In this document: in pieces, positions 9,391-17,596 of the stretch
How positions within the stretch are numbered: position 1 is the first letter of the stretch
How the letters are laid out: each line of letters begins with the position of its first letter
Source of the DNA: Candidatus Accumulibacter contiguus
GTDB taxonomy: Bacteria; Pseudomonadota; Gammaproteobacteria; Burkholderiales; Rhodocyclaceae
Assembly (NCBI RefSeq): GCF_012940005.1
Contig: NZ_SPMX01000056.1
Coordinates: forward strand, 1-58,629
Direction: 5' to 3'
Length of the DNA: 58,629 nucleotides
The notes under the pieces: model-generated
What the model saw: the letters and a program-made list of their open reading frames with translations, nothing else
What the model was told of the DNA's origin: nothing
Database searches by the model: none
Program-made: the position numbers and the translations under genes

Positions 9391-9983
9391 CTTACGCCCT
9401 TGGCCGCTAGCGATGTTCTGAAATACCAGTGTCGATTGTTGTGAATGGCCGGACAAGTGGCCTGAGGTGGCCCATCTGGCTTCAGCCAGACAGTCAGCAG
9501 CAGCAATGCGGGAGATTTGATGAATGGCGGGCATTGCCGCTTGCTAACTGCCACGAGCCAGACAGCCTTGCCGGCACTCATCTCGAACCGAGGTTCTTGC
9601 TAGTCGGACGCGGCCTCGCCCAGGCCGCCAACCGCGCCAATCTAGCGATAGTCTTTTTGAGATAATGCGGTGCGTCGGCATCAGACCGCTGCCGCAGACG
9701 ACCAGCGTAGTTGGCAAATAGTCATCATGCCCACGAGCGGCCTCAAACGCCTCCTCCGGGCCGACAGCCGTCCATCACCAACCAGACATTCCGCGATGGC
9801 GTACCTCACGAAACCAAAGCACACGCCAACGCAAAACCCGTCCAAGCCACTCGAAAAGCCACTGTAAAACAACCACTTGAAAAAACCGTACTAAATTTTC
9901 GAAGTCAGGAGGTTTCGAGAGAAATGCCGCCTAAGAGCGCAGATATGACATTTGTTGGGTAGTCGAGGTCAACAGGTTTACAC
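9391..9983. other. Gene-poor interval upstream of the ATPase cassette
   Basis: No convincing gene. The only notable element is a strong AGGAGG ribosome-binding site followed by an ATG at 9924 that opens a 12-codon frame stopping at 9962. This looks like the 5' end of a gene whose body has been lost at the island junction, but it is too short to call. Open frames elsewhere in this interval have no recognisable similarity. Confidence 0.4.
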
Positions 9984-10027
9984 GAAAAACCCCGCAGAAC
10001 ATGGCGTTGAGCGGGGTCTTCATTTTT
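9984..10027 (+). terminator. Hairpin terminator
   Basis: Stem ACCCCGC/GCGGGGT around a 15-base loop, preceded by an A tract and followed by TCTTCATTTTT. It resembles a rho-independent terminator and may work in both directions. It follows the short broken frame at 9924-9962. Confidence 0.6.
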
Positions 10028-10054
10028 GCTGCAGAGAGTTTACAGCCGGTATCC

Positions 10055-10089
10055 TGGCGGGGACGCAGGGATTCGAACCCCCGGTACCG
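10055..10089 (-). other. tRNA-Ser-like 3' fragment, candidate attachment site
   Basis: Read on the minus strand this is the T-arm, acceptor strand and CCA end of a tRNA, with no anticodon arm upstream. It matches the 3' end of the intact tRNA-Ser(CGA) at 27475 in the same orientation, including 14 contiguous identical bases (AGGGATTCGAACCC) and the outer TGGCGG. Integrases of this type recombine into tRNA 3' ends, so this could be the far attachment site of an element ending at 27475. The core is diverged, and T-loops are conserved among all tRNAs, so the case is moderate. Confidence 0.4.
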
Positions 10090-10383
10090 ATTCGCGTCCC
10101 AAGCGCCGAATCATGCGTCCACCCGATCGACTTGCCAGTCTCCTGCGACGCCTGCCAGTGGTGTCAGTGGCGATCAAGAAGCGCCGATTACCTCAAGAGC
10201 CTGCTCCTACACCTGCTCTTTGCCGTCGCGGTCCCAGAAGAAAAGCTGCAGTGCCCTCCAGGGCAAGGCACTGACAACCATGCACCGGCAAGGGGTCATA
10301 ATCTTTCGATCGCTCAGCCCGAACGCCAGACCCAAGCAGACCACCCTGCGCCTTAAACCGATGGCCCCTGGTTCGGAGCACGC

Positions 10384-10875
10384 TCAGCCCCGCGCCTTCG
10401 CCAGACGACAAAACGGGCAAGACCGCGCCTGCGAGACATCCGGCTCGTAGATGAACATCGCCTGACACCTCGCGCACCGGTGCCAACTGACGATCCGGGA
10501 GCGGACGTCCCTGATGGCATACCAGGCGGCGTTGATGTCCAGGTGATCCTGAGCAAGCCGACAATGCACCTCCCAGACCGACAAGAGCATCGCCGCCGTA
10601 ACGATGCGGCCATCGCCATCGTCGAGCCGATTGTAGAGCGCGACGAAGGTCGAGAGATCGGCCAGCTTCCTCGCGCTGGTGATGAACGGCCGCACTGAAT
10701 CCGGTAACTTGCCGTTGGGCGGACTCTGGCCGTGAAGCTGGCGCCAGCGCAGGCGTAGTGGCTTCGGGTGGATGCCCGTCAGGTAATGAACGATCGGCAC
10801 ACGCAGCTTCAGCCGGATCAGCTCGTGGGCTACCCGGCTGTTCTCCAACTGGTCAGGAGCCAGCAGCGCCGACAT
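10384..10875 (-). CDS. FlhC-like transcriptional activator (SetC/AcaC type)
   Basis: 163 residues. The GQSPPNGKLPDS segment matches the FlhC family signature, and the C-terminus carries the four-cysteine zinc site C-X2-C ... C-X2-C (CARCQAMF and CPFCRLAK). FlhC homologues encoded on SXT/R391 elements (SetC) and IncC plasmids (AcaC) pair with an FlhD homologue to activate conjugation and excision genes. The FlhD-like gene lies five bases upstream, so this is a two-gene operon. No flagellar genes are nearby, which supports the mobile-element role. Divergent from a CI-type repressor gene. Confidence 0.85.
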   Translation of the reverse strand: MSALLAPDQLENSRVAHELIRLKLRVPIVHYLTGIHPKPLRLRWRQLHGQSPPNGKLPDSVRPFITSARKLADLSTFVALYNRLDDGDGRIVTAAMLLSVWEVHCRLAQDHLDINAAWYAIRDVRSRIVSWHRCARCQAMFIYEPDVSQARSCPFCRLAKARG

Positions 10876-10880
10876 GATCG

Positions 10881-11153
10881 CTAGACCAGAGTCGCTTCAG
10901 CATAGGTGCCCTTCACCTCCCTCGGCATCTGGAGCAAGCGGTTGAGCGCGGCATCGGTCAGCCGGAAGGTGTAGAGCGATACCGGGACGGTCTCGGCCAA
11001 CTCGTCGATCTCATCGAGGTCGAGGGAGCCGATCTTGTCGATCACCGCGCGCGGCAAGCCCGTCATGACTTCCGCCGCCCTCCCCTCCCGCGCCAGTTGT
11101 CGCGTGAGCAACAGGAACTGCCGGTTGATCTTCTGCACGTCGCGCTTTTCCAT
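10881..11153 (-). CDS. FlhD-like transcriptional activator subunit (SetD/AcaD type)
   Basis: About 90 residues from the ATG at 11153 (an in-frame TTG at 11162 is less likely). The pattern INRQFLLLTRQLAREGRAAEVMTG followed by a short helical C-terminus is that of FlhD-family proteins, which form a heteromer with FlhC. It stands directly upstream of the flhC-like gene and shares an 81-base divergent promoter region with the S24-type repressor gene. This is the same logic as SetR-SetCD in SXT-type elements, where the repressor controls the activator pair. Confidence 0.8.
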   Translation of the reverse strand: MEKRDVQKINRQFLLLTRQLAREGRAAEVMTGLPRAVIDKIGSLDLDEIDELAETVPVSLYTFRLTDAALNRLLQMPREVKGTYAEATLV

Positions 11154-11234
11154 GATAGGCAATCAGAGAAGTGAACACACGAGCGCATTTTATATTACAC
11201 TATGACCGAATTGCAACCTTTCGGAGCATGATTC

Positions 11235-11879
11235 ATGACAGCTTCAGACAACCCAACGACTGCCGGCAGCAACCCGGTGGCGGAGATCCTCGAAGCGCTG
11301 ATGAGCAAGCACCGCCTGAATCAGACCGAACTCGCCAACCGCTCGGGCGTTTCGCAACCGGCCATCAACCGAATCCTCAAGGAACGCTCGAAGGCCAAGC
11401 AGCCGCGGAAGGAAACGCTCGACAAGATCGCCGCCGTGCTCGGCGTGACGCCCGATCAATTGACCGGCCGGGCGGCTATCCCCAGCCGCATGCTCGCCCG
11501 CGGCGTGGTACCGGTATTGACTTGGGAGAACCTGCTGCCGGCCGGCTCACCGGAAGATCGGTGTCAAGGCACCTGGCTGGCCTGCCCGGTCGAACACAGT
11601 GATGAGACTTTCGCCCTGCCCGTGCTGGGTGAGGCGATGAGCGGAGACGAGGGCTACCGCGAAGGGGAGATCCTGTTCGTCGACCCGGATGTTCCCCCGG
11701 CACACGGCAAGGATGTCGTGGTGCTCAAGGGAGCCACCGCCCTCTTCCGGCGGTTGGTGGTCACGCCGGAGGGGCGCTTTCTCAAGACGCTCAATCCCGC
11801 CTGGCCGACAGCGATCCTGCCGCTGCCGGACGACGCCGTCATCTGCGGTACGGTGGTCTTCTCTGGTCGCATTCGCTGA
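11235..11879 (+). CDS. CI/SetR-like repressor with degenerate S24 domain
   Basis: 214 residues. An HTH_XRE DNA-binding domain occupies about 17-70 (LNQTELANRSGVSQPAINRI). The C-terminal half aligns with the S24/LexA-CI self-cleavage domain. In the usual G-x-S-M nucleophile motif this protein has GEAM (Ala134), and the catalytic lysine position is occupied by arginine (FRRL, 172-173), so autocleavage should be impossible. An Ala-Gly pair at 103-104 remains at the usual cleavage position. Divergent from the FlhDC-like activators, which it probably represses. The loss of the Ser-Lys dyad implies induction by something other than RecA-stimulated self-cleavage. Ends in a shared bidirectional terminator. 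Confidence 0.85.
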   Translation: MTASDNPTTAGSNPVAEILEALMSKHRLNQTELANRSGVSQPAINRILKERSKAKQPRKETLDKIAAVLGVTPDQLTGRAAIPSRMLARGVVPVLTWENLLPAGSPEDRCQGTWLACPVEHSDETFALPVLGEAMSGDEGYREGEILFVDPDVPPAHGKDVVVLKGATALFRRLVVTPEGRFLKTLNPAWPTAILPLPDDAVICGTVVFSGRIR

Positions 11880-11902
11880 TCATTACGTTCGCCGGGCCTT
11901 GA

Positions 11903-11919
11903 TGTAATTCTCCATTACA
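11903..11919. promoter_or_regulatory. Perfect inverted repeat, candidate operator
   Basis: TGTAAT and ATTACA form a perfect 6-base inverted repeat with a 5-base spacer, just after the repressor stop codon. An ATTACA half-site also occurs in the divergent promoter region at 11194-11199. CI-type repressors bind such dyads. The assignment to this repressor is inferred from proximity only. Confidence 0.4.
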
Positions 11920-11950
11920 TTGCATCGCCCCGGGTCAGGCGGCTCCAGCA

Positions 11951-11979
11951 AAAAAATACCCGCCGAAGCGGGTATTTTT
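11951..11979. terminator. Bidirectional terminator
   Basis: Stem TACCCGC/GCGGGTA with a CGAA loop, an A6 tract before and a T5 tract after. It can terminate the plus-strand repressor gene and the minus-strand radC operon, which converge here. Confidence 0.85.
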
Positions 11980-11987
11980 GGTTGCGA

Positions 11988-12587
11988 TCACATCAGTCCT
12001 CTTTCTGCGAAGGACAGCACGGTCGTCTCGGCCACAATGAAGTGGTCGAGCACGCGGATGTCGACGAGCGCCAACGCTTGCTTCAGCTCACTGGTGAGCA
12101 GTTCGTCGGCGCGGGACGGCTCGGCTTGCCCCGAGGGATGGTTGTGCGCCAGAATCACCGCCGAGGCGTTGAGTTTCAGCCCGGCGCGGACCACTTCCCT
12201 GGGATAGACCGAGGTCTGCGTCGTCGTGCCGCGAAAAAGCTCCATGCCGGCGATCAGCCGGTTCTGGGCATCAAGCCAGAGCGCGAGAAAGCTCTCGTAC
12301 GCCTGCCCGGCCAGGAACAGCCGCAGGTAGTCGCGAACTGCCCCGGGCGAAGCCAGACTGACGGACGTATCCGCCAAGGTTTCCCCGAGTGCGCGGCGAA
12401 GGAGTTCGCGGGCGGCCATCAGCCGGTTCGGCAGGGGATAGGAGAAGGGTTCCTCCGCCACCCGCAGCGCCTGGTCCAGGCGAATCCGACGTAGCCCGAA
12501 CAGCTCGGCCAGGGAGTACAGGGCATATCTTTGGGCCTCTTCACCGAGCAGGATCGAGAGCAGTTCGCGATCGGTTGAGTGGATCAT
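11988..12587 (-). CDS. radC: RadC-family JAB-domain protein
   Basis: About 199 residues. The JAMM/MPN metal-site motif is clear: [11 protein letters not shown] after VILA, with an upstream glutamate. The start is placed at the ATG at 12587 because GGAGGCACC just before it is the ribosome-binding site used across this operon; an ATG at 12602 overlaps that site. Mobile-element RadC proteins accompany antirestriction and single-strand annealing genes; their activity is unproven. It is the last gene of the minus-strand series and is preceded by a radC-RNA-like hairpin leader. Confidence 0.9.
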   Translation of the reverse strand: MIHSTDRELLSILLGEEAQRYALYSLAELFGLRRIRLDQALRVAEEPFSYPLPNRLMAARELLRRALGETLADTSVSLASPGAVRDYLRLFLAGQAYESFLALWLDAQNRLIAGMELFRGTTTQTSVYPREVVRAGLKLNASAVILAHNHPSGQAEPSRADELLTSELKQALALVDIRVLDHFIVAETTVLSFAERGLM

Positions 12588-12593
12588 CTTGGG

Positions 12594-12662
12594 TGCCTCC
12601 AAATGGCAAGGCGGGACGGCACCCTCCCCTTGCGGGACGATGGCACGCCCCGCGGGGTTAGG
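12594..12662 (-). promoter_or_regulatory. radC-RNA-like leader, copy a (before radC)
   Basis: On the minus strand: a GC-rich hairpin (CCCCGCGGGGCG...CCCGCAAGGGGA), then GGGTGCC, a pyrimidine-containing spacer, and the ribosome-binding site GGAGGCACC before the start. The same arrangement recurs before most genes of this element. It matches my knowledge of the published radC RNA motif, found in 5' leaders of mobile-element genes including radC. Confidence 0.6.
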
Positions 12663-12678
12663 TATTTGACTGACTGGG

Positions 12679-13464
12679 TTACCGCTGGTCGCCCTTGGGG
12701 CTGCCGGCTTCGAGGATCTCCTGGCTGACCTTGAAGATTCGCTGCGCGGATTTCTCCGGCAGCGGGTCGCCTTCGAGCCACGACTGGATGTAGGCTCGCG
12801 ACTCGTCCTGACCCGGGAGATTCAGGATCGAACACAGGAGAAAGGCCACGCCTTCGGCCTCGACTTCCTGGAGACTTCTGGGCGTCGAGGCCGCGTCCTG
12901 GCAATCAGCCGCCAAGGTGTGCCCGAGCACGACGTGCGCCATCTCGTGAAAGCGGGTCTTGTGGGGATAGTCGGCCAGCTTGCTGACTGCGATACGACGT
13001 TTCACCGCATAGCCCTGGACGTTGCCGTCCAGATAATCGAAGCGCTCAGCGGCGATGTCGAGCGCCGTCAGGGCCGCTTCGGCATGCCACTGCGGTGATT
13101 CCACCGGCTCGGTGTAGTCCTCGCCTTCGGTCTGCTCCAGGCTGAACCAGCGTGGCAAGCACTTGAAGCGGGTGAACACCGCTTCGGCGTCAGCGGACTC
13201 CCCAGAAACGGGCTCGTCCCGCCGTTTGACCGTGATCGGCATCCACAGCGACAGGGCTTTCTCTCCTTTGCGCACCGAGCGGCCCAGCGCCTTCCAGCGG
13301 CCAAAGCTCGCGATCGGTGACAGGGGCAGACCCTTTTGGTCGAGCTGAATGGCCGCCAGAATCTGGTTGCCAATGCTGAAGCGGTGGAACCGGCGGTAGG
13401 CCGCGCTAATGATCCCGGGCTCGGTGAGAGCCCGTTCGAGTAAGGGTGCGAATTGGTCGTACAT
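12679..13464 (-). CDS. ArdC-like antirestriction / zincin metallopeptidase protein
   Basis: 261 residues from the ATG at 13464, which follows GGAGGCACC. The N-terminal half (about 1-120) has the ssDNA-binding ArdC pattern with [12 protein letters not shown] and [21 protein letters not shown]. The C-terminal half is a zincin-type metallopeptidase domain with [10 protein letters not shown] near residue 175 and a downstream glutamate ([11 protein letters not shown]). ArdC proteins protect incoming single-stranded DNA from restriction during conjugation. A longer in-frame reading extending to 14397 is a shadow of the primase gene and is not used. Preceded by a radC-RNA-like leader. Confidence 0.85.
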   Translation of the reverse strand: MYDQFAPLLERALTEPGIISAAYRRFHRFSIGNQILAAIQLDQKGLPLSPIASFGRWKALGRSVRKGEKALSLWMPITVKRRDEPVSGESADAEAVFTRFKCLPRWFSLEQTEGEDYTEPVESPQWHAEAALTALDIAAERFDYLDGNVQGYAVKRRIAVSKLADYPHKTRFHEMAHVVLGHTLAADCQDAASTPRSLQEVEAEGVAFLLCSILNLPGQDESRAYIQSWLEGDPLPEKSAQRIFKVSQEILEAGSPKGDQR

Positions 13465-13465
13465 G

Positions 13466-13532
13466 GTGCCTCCAAGGAAAAGAGGGAAGGCACCGCCCCC
13501 GTCGGGGAGCGATACACTCCCCGTGGGATGAA
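13466..13532 (-). promoter_or_regulatory. radC-RNA-like leader, copy b (before ardC-like gene)
   Basis: Minus strand reads TTCATCCCACGGGGAG, a loop, CTCCCCGACGGGGGCGGTGCC, a pyrimidine run and GGAGGCACC-ATG. The CGGGGAG/CTCCCCG stem and the GGTGCC element match copies a, d, e and f. Confidence 0.65.
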
Positions 13533-13564
13533 GAAACCGGTCGAGGCCGGCGATGGGTGCTGCG

Positions 13565-13831
13565 TCAGCTGCGGTGAATCGACGACCACACAGACAAGGC
13601 AAACTCGCGCGCTTCGACGGCATGCGGTCCGAGAAACCGGGGCGCCGTGCCGCCCGCCTGGCGCGCGAGGATTCGGCTGACGACGGCGATCTGCTGGCGC
13701 ACACCGATGTCGCCATCGAAACGCGTTTGCAGGTATTGCCGGTAGTCGCCCTGCCATCCCTCGGGCGGGGCAAAGGGTCCGCAACTGCCGGGCAGGGTCT
13801 CGACCCGGCTGAAGTCGATGACTCCATACAT
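13565..13831 (-). CDS. Small conserved-looking ICE protein of unknown function
   Basis: 88 residues, soluble, with no domain I can name. It begins 13 bases after the primase stop, has no leader hairpin of its own, and so is probably read with the primase. The helical middle segment (RQQIAVVSRILARQ) is the only distinctive part. Supported as real by operon position, spacing to both neighbours and codon use similar to them. Confidence 0.55.
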   Translation of the reverse strand: MYGVIDFSRVETLPGSCGPFAPPEGWQGDYRQYLQTRFDGDIGVRQQIAVVSRILARQAGGTAPRFLGPHAVEAREFALSVWSSIHRS

Positions 13832-13844
13832 GGCTTTCTCCTGA

Positions 13845-14934
13845 TCAGGCGGCTCGGGTCAGCGCCGTGTCGACGCTGCCGAGGGCAGGAAACCCGGCCT
13901 TGCCAAGCCGGTTGAACACATCGAGCCAATCGACGCCCTTTCTCTCTGCGGGAATATCGAGCGTTGGCGCGATGGCGCCGGCGCGAATCCCCATGGCCCA
14001 GAGGCGAGTCACCAGTCCTCTCGCCGCTTCCTGTCCGTGACCGGAAGGATGCTGTCGAGACGGTCGATCCTTGTCGGCAAAGACGAGGACCTGACGCACG
14101 CCGGGCGGCGGAACGAAGGTTTCCAGAAGATGAGCGTTGCCGGTCGCCCAGGTTGGGAGGCCGGTGACCTCGATCACGGCCAACGCCGTCTCGATGCCTT
14201 CGGTCACCGCCAGGCGCCTGCCCGGCGCGACCAGGCGGATCGCGCCGCCGGTCAACTGTTTCGCCGTCTCGTGGCGCATCAGCTTCTTCGGCGCGTCCAC
14301 TGGCGCTTTGTCGCCATCGACGGTCAGGTAGGTGCGATGCAGGGTAACGGCATCGCCGCCCTGCCCGGTCACCTGCGCGAGGATTGCGGGATAGCACCTG
14401 ACGAGGCGCTGATCTGCGTAGTACCCCAGGTCGGGATGAAAGCGCAGGGCCTCGGGCGCTCGTGCGGCCAGGCCGCGTCGCGTCAGGTACCGGCGAGCCG
14501 GTTCAGCTGCTGGGTGGGTAAATGGCAGCGATTCCCGCCAGGTGCGGTTGAGCTGTTCGCGGCGTGTGGTATCGTCCGCAGAGCCACTGCGGCCCACCCC
14601 AGGCGACGCTCTCCTCGCTACGCTGGCGGCTGGGGCCCACGAGCTGCTGCGCGACTTCGCGAATCGTCTGGCCAAAATCCCAGCCGTTGATCCACATCAG
14701 CAGTGAGAATCCGTCGACGAAGTAGCCGCAGGTATTGCAGACGCCACCGCCGGTTTCGCTGACATCGGGAAAAACCCGAAAGCCATCGCGGCCACCATGG
14801 ACCGGGCAAGGGACATGCTTCCCCCGCTTTGCCACGGCGTCCTGCAAAGCCGGCGCGAGGTCGGACAGGACCCGCTGCCACCGTCCGCGGGCGTCTTCCT
14901 TGACACGCGACGCCTGGTACTCGTATTTCATCAT
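13845..14934 (-). pseudogene. Zinc-ribbon/Toprim primase, one frameshift
   Basis: Two overlapping frames make one primase. The N-terminal part (from the ATG at 14934 to about 14590) carries the zinc ribbon CPVHGG...CNTCGYFVDGFSLL. The C-terminal part (to 13845) carries the Toprim-type segment VTEGIETALA and VLVFADKDRPS, plus the conserved TWRESLPFTHPAAEPARRYLTRRGL. The switch needed near 14570-14640 corresponds to one extra base. Full length would be about 360 residues, typical for TraC/DUF7146-type mobile-element primases. Whether this is mutation, assembly error or recoding cannot be told. Preceded by GGAGGCACC and a long radC-RNA-like leader. Confidence 0.8.
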
Positions 14935-14940
14935 TGGTGC

Positions 14941-15120
14941 CTCCATGGAATGTCCCGACCGGGACCTTCCGAAGCACCCCTGACCGGGGATCCCTGGAAA
15001 GGTCCCGGCCGGCCGGGTGGGAAATCTCCGCGCGGTCTGGAGGTAGCCCCGCCGGGATACGCTCCCCGGCGGGGTGGATGCTGCTGCTTGTTTTGTCGTG
15101 GCCAGCTACCACACCTCGAT
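14941..15120 (-). promoter_or_regulatory. radC-RNA-like leader, copy c (before primase)
   Basis: Minus strand contains CATCCACCCCGCCGGGGAGCG...CCCGGCGGGG, then further GC-rich stems and GGAGGCACC before the primase start. Farther upstream it shares GGTAGCTGGCC with copy h and, less well, copy e, so the conserved leader extends beyond the hairpin. Confidence 0.55.
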
Positions 15121-15186
15121 CCTGCCCTTAGGGTGCGGGAACGAAATTCGATCGGCTTTGCGCAGGGGGCTCGGCGAACCCCCTCC

Positions 15187-15213
15187 GAAAAGCCCCGGCG
15201 CGGTGGCCGGGGA
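15187..15213 (-). terminator. Hairpin terminator without an upstream gene
   Basis: On the minus strand a CCCCGGC/GCCGGGG stem is followed by CTTTTC. It resembles the terminator at 23474-23497. No intact minus-strand gene ends here; the upstream gene was probably lost when the 15.2-20.8 kb block was inserted. Confidence 0.5.
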
Positions 15214-16102
15214 AGACTTGCGAGGGAGCGAGCAGCGACGATGGTACGTAGTCACGGTGAATCCAGACCGCCGAAACGTGACCGGAAAGTATCGATTTCG
15301 GTAGTCCGTCTGTCCGCTTCAAGATTGGCAGGGCGCGTGCAGTTCTTGGCTTGGGGAGCAGCCCTACGGCAACCCGGAATCTGTGACCAGAGTTGAGCGA
15401 TGGTCGGTTTGAGCAGCCTCCCGAGTGGAGCGGCAAAACGAGTTGCTCATGATGCCGAGTGTTGTCCAGCAGCGCCGGAACGAAATATCGGGCTAACGGT
15501 GGCGGCCATAGTCCTCGACGCTTCAGGCTTCGATGTTGAAGTTCTTTGCCTTCGCGGTCACCCGTAAATCCATTCGACGGTCGAGGTCGTCATCGTCGGC
15601 TACGTGAAGTGAAGCCGCCTCTCGCAAAGTCGTTGTGATCTTCCGCTTGTCGGCGTCAGCTGCCGGTGGGGTTCTGTGCCAGCTCAAACCGCAATGCGCT
15701 GCATTTCAGCCATTGGGCTGAGGGCCGTCCCGAACGACAACTTGCCATATTGGCAAATTCACACTCCCGACCCGGGGCAGACGGTGGAGGCTCTTGAAAG
15801 CAGTCTTTCACCGCACCACCGGACAACGCGAAAACGGCCGTTCGGCTTTCGGCGGTGCTATTCTCGCCTGACCGACAGCTTTTAAGCGGGAGCGGTCACC
15901 GGGTGTAGGATGGCGTCGGTCGGCAATCGGCCACAAGCGGCCTATCAGAAACTTGCTCATCAGCGGTCATTCACAGTTGAGACAACCCCTTATTTACACA
16001 CCAATGTCATCCTCTCCGTACTATCACTACATATGCGGACCGGTGGGTCCGTTTAATAGCTGTTGAGCACCAGATCGTGCGCTCGGACGAAAGGCAATTT
16101 GA
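15214..16102. other. Gene-free interval before the cassette array
   Basis: About 890 bases without a supported gene. It holds the dispersed repeat at 15800-15885 and a GTTGAGC (16062-16068) that fits the integron core GTTRRRY about 35 bases before the first cassette gene. I could not find a clear matching inner site, so no attC is called there. Confidence 0.5.
15800..15885 (+). repeat. Dispersed repeat copy 2 (inverted relative to copy 3)
   Basis: Contains CGGCCGTTCGGCTTTCGGCGGTGCTATTCTCGCC, continued into CTGACCGACAGCTTTTAA. The reverse complement of 18840-18912 reads nearly the same, so two copies flank the nuclease cassette array in inverted orientation about 3 kb apart. Such flanking suggests movement or rearrangement of the block. 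Confidence 0.65.
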
Positions 16103-16777
16103 ATGACGTATCGCCGCTTTGACGGCCAGGAGAATGAGTTTGAGGAATGGGCTTTGAGCAATCCTGGCGGGATTGTTGTGAACTCCAGTCCTGGCCGACT
16201 GAACCCAACCTACCTAAAGGCGCACCGGCCGAAATGCAATTCGTTTTGGAACCATCCCGAGGCTAGGACCAACTACTCAAAGCACTGCTTTGACTCAGCA
16301 ACCGAAGCGATTGAGTATCTGCGCGTCAACGAAATCGGGAAGCCAGGATTCGAGTGCACGGCCTGCAGAGTTGCTGCACTGGAACCTACCCCAGAGTTCA
16401 CGGAGTTCGAGAAGAGAGTAGCCGTCCTTCTTGCCGAAGGAGTAACACAGGATCCGCCGGGGAACATACACCCAAGTAAGGTAGAAATTTCTGGCGGTAC
16501 CGCTTACTACAGAGATCCCCTTGTCGCTGCACGGGTCCAGCAGTACGCGGAAGGCAAATGCGAACTTTGTAGAGCCCACGCACCATTTAGAACTGTGAGA
16601 GGGACTCCATACTTGGAAATACATCACGTTCGAAAACTCGCGGATGGAGGCGGGGATACGGTATGCAACACGGTTGCGCTATGCCCCAACTGCCACCGAG
16701 CAACCCACTACGCACAGGACGCTCGAGACCTTACGAGGGCGTTGTATGATGCGCTTGCTCGACTCCGTCCTCAGTAA
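16103..16777 (+). CDS. HNH endonuclease-domain protein (cassette gene)
   Basis: 224 residues. The C-terminal third (about 150-215) is an HNH domain: KCELC near residue 153, EIHHVRKLADGG with the catalytic histidines, and NTVALCPNCHRATHY with the second zinc pair. The N-terminal half is unknown and carries extra histidines and cysteines. It is followed closely by an attC-like site, making it an integron-type gene cassette. Related HNH proteins occur as restriction or toxin-like nucleases; target and partner are unknown. Codon use is less GC-biased than the neighbouring element genes. Confidence 0.85.
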   Translation: MTYRRFDGQENEFEEWALSNPGGIVVNSSPGRLNPTYLKAHRPKCNSFWNHPEARTNYSKHCFDSATEAIEYLRVNEIGKPGFECTACRVAALEPTPEFTEFEKRVAVLLAEGVTQDPPGNIHPSKVEISGGTAYYRDPLVAARVQQYAEGKCELCRAHAPFRTVRGTPYLEIHHVRKLADGGGDTVCNTVALCPNCHRATHYAQDARDLTRALYDALARLRPQ

Positions 16778-16783
16778 CCTGGT

Positions 16784-16852
16784 GCCCAACCCCACGTTCC
16801 AAGGTGCCGGCCGCACAAGGCCGTGTCCGGCCCCTGAACGCGAACGTTAGAG
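16784..16852 (+). repeat. attC-like integron recombination site 1
   Basis: 69 bases from GCCCAAC (matches RYYYAAC) to GTTAGAG (GTTRRR, last base deviant). Between them GTTCCAAG and CCTGAACG form imperfect inner arms, and the centre has a GGCCGGCC-type stem. It starts seven bases after the HNH stop codon, as in integron cassettes. Confidence 0.6.
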
Positions 16853-16860
16853 AGCAAAGC

Positions 16861-17562
16861 ATGCCTCGTCGCACTCGTCCAGCAACAACTCAACGCAGCG
16901 AACATTGGCTGCGGGTTGCGGTCAACCAATACGAGGTCGTACTGAACCAACGCGTCCAGACCGCCCTTGGGATCGACGCTACTGACACCATCGAGTGGCT
17001 TTCACCCGTACGTTCCGACGATTTTGCGGAGTACTTCGATCAAGAATTCGTCGATCGCCTTGGTCTTGGCGAACTTGATGTCCCGCTGAACGACTTTTGG
17101 CCGAAAAGCGGCCCGCGATGGGATGGTCTTGCTAGAACCAAGTCGGGTAAGCTCATCCTCGTTGAAGCAAAGGCGTACATCGAGGAGGCAGTCGACTACA
17201 AGAGCAAGGCTGGCGCGGATTCGAAGGCGAGGATCAGTAAGGCGTTGGCAACCGCCAAAGCTGCATTTCGAGCCACAGCAGATGCCAACTGGGAAGAGCC
17301 CCTCTATCAGTACGCCAACCGTCTTGCACACCTTTACTATCTACGAGAACTCAATAAGCGCGATGCCTACCTTCTGTTCGTTTACTTTGCTAATGCCCCG
17401 GACGTCCCAAACCCGTGCACTTCAGCGCACTGGGAAGGGGCAATTCGCCTCGCCGAGAAGTGTCTAGGCTTGGGGGCACACCCGTTCAGACCGTACATCG
17501 GGTCGGTGGTTTGGAGCGTCGGTGAAATGCTCTCTAACCCGCTGCCGCAACCGACGCGCTGA
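16861..17562 (+). CDS. PD-(D/E)XK nuclease-like cassette protein
   Basis: 233 residues from the ATG at 16861, which follows attC-like site 1 directly. The segment RWDGLART...LILVEAKAYIEE (about 83-107) has the D-x(n)-E-x-K spacing of PD-(D/E)XK nucleases on predicted beta strands. A later YQYANRLAHLYYLREL helix and LLFVYFAN strand fit a compact single-domain fold. I know no characterised homologue; similar orphan proteins are common in integron cassettes. Its 3' end is embedded in attC-like site 2. Confidence 0.6.
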   Translation: MPRRTRPATTQRSEHWLRVAVNQYEVVLNQRVQTALGIDATDTIEWLSPVRSDDFAEYFDQEFVDRLGLGELDVPLNDFWPKSGPRWDGLARTKSGKLILVEAKAYIEEAVDYKSKAGADSKARISKALATAKAAFRATADANWEEPLYQYANRLAHLYYLRELNKRDAYLLFVYFANAPDVPNPCTSAHWEGAIRLAEKCLGLGAHPFRPYIGSVVWSVGEMLSNPLPQPTR

Positions 17563-17589
17563 GGCGCGCAGCTGAGCGCCACGTTAGGC
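17532..17589 (+). repeat. attC-like integron recombination site 2
   Basis: 58 bases ending in the canonical GTTAGGC (17583-17589) and beginning with CTCTAAC (17532-17538), which overlaps the end of the preceding gene. A GCGCGC-centred partial dyad lies between. The next gene starts eight bases later. Confidence 0.55.
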
Positions 17590-17596
17590 GTCATAC

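Noticed and set aside
9924-9962. Twelve-codon frame with a strong AGGAGG site
   Set aside because: Too short and with no downstream continuation in any frame; more likely the cut 5' end of a lost gene than a functional peptide.
10001-10450. Plus-strand frames containing GRRDSNPRYRF-like sequence
   Set aside because: This translation is the typical artefact of reading through a tRNA 3' end; the region is a tRNA fragment, not a gene.
10384-11153. Flagellar master regulators
   Set aside because: No flagellar gene is nearby, while mobile-element genes are; the SetCD/AcaCD type is the better reading.
12679-14397. 572-codon minus-strand frame running from the ardC-like gene into the primase
   Set aside because: Residues upstream of the ATG at 13464 show no protein-like pattern and cover the leader hairpin, the 88-residue gene and the primase coding strand in another frame.
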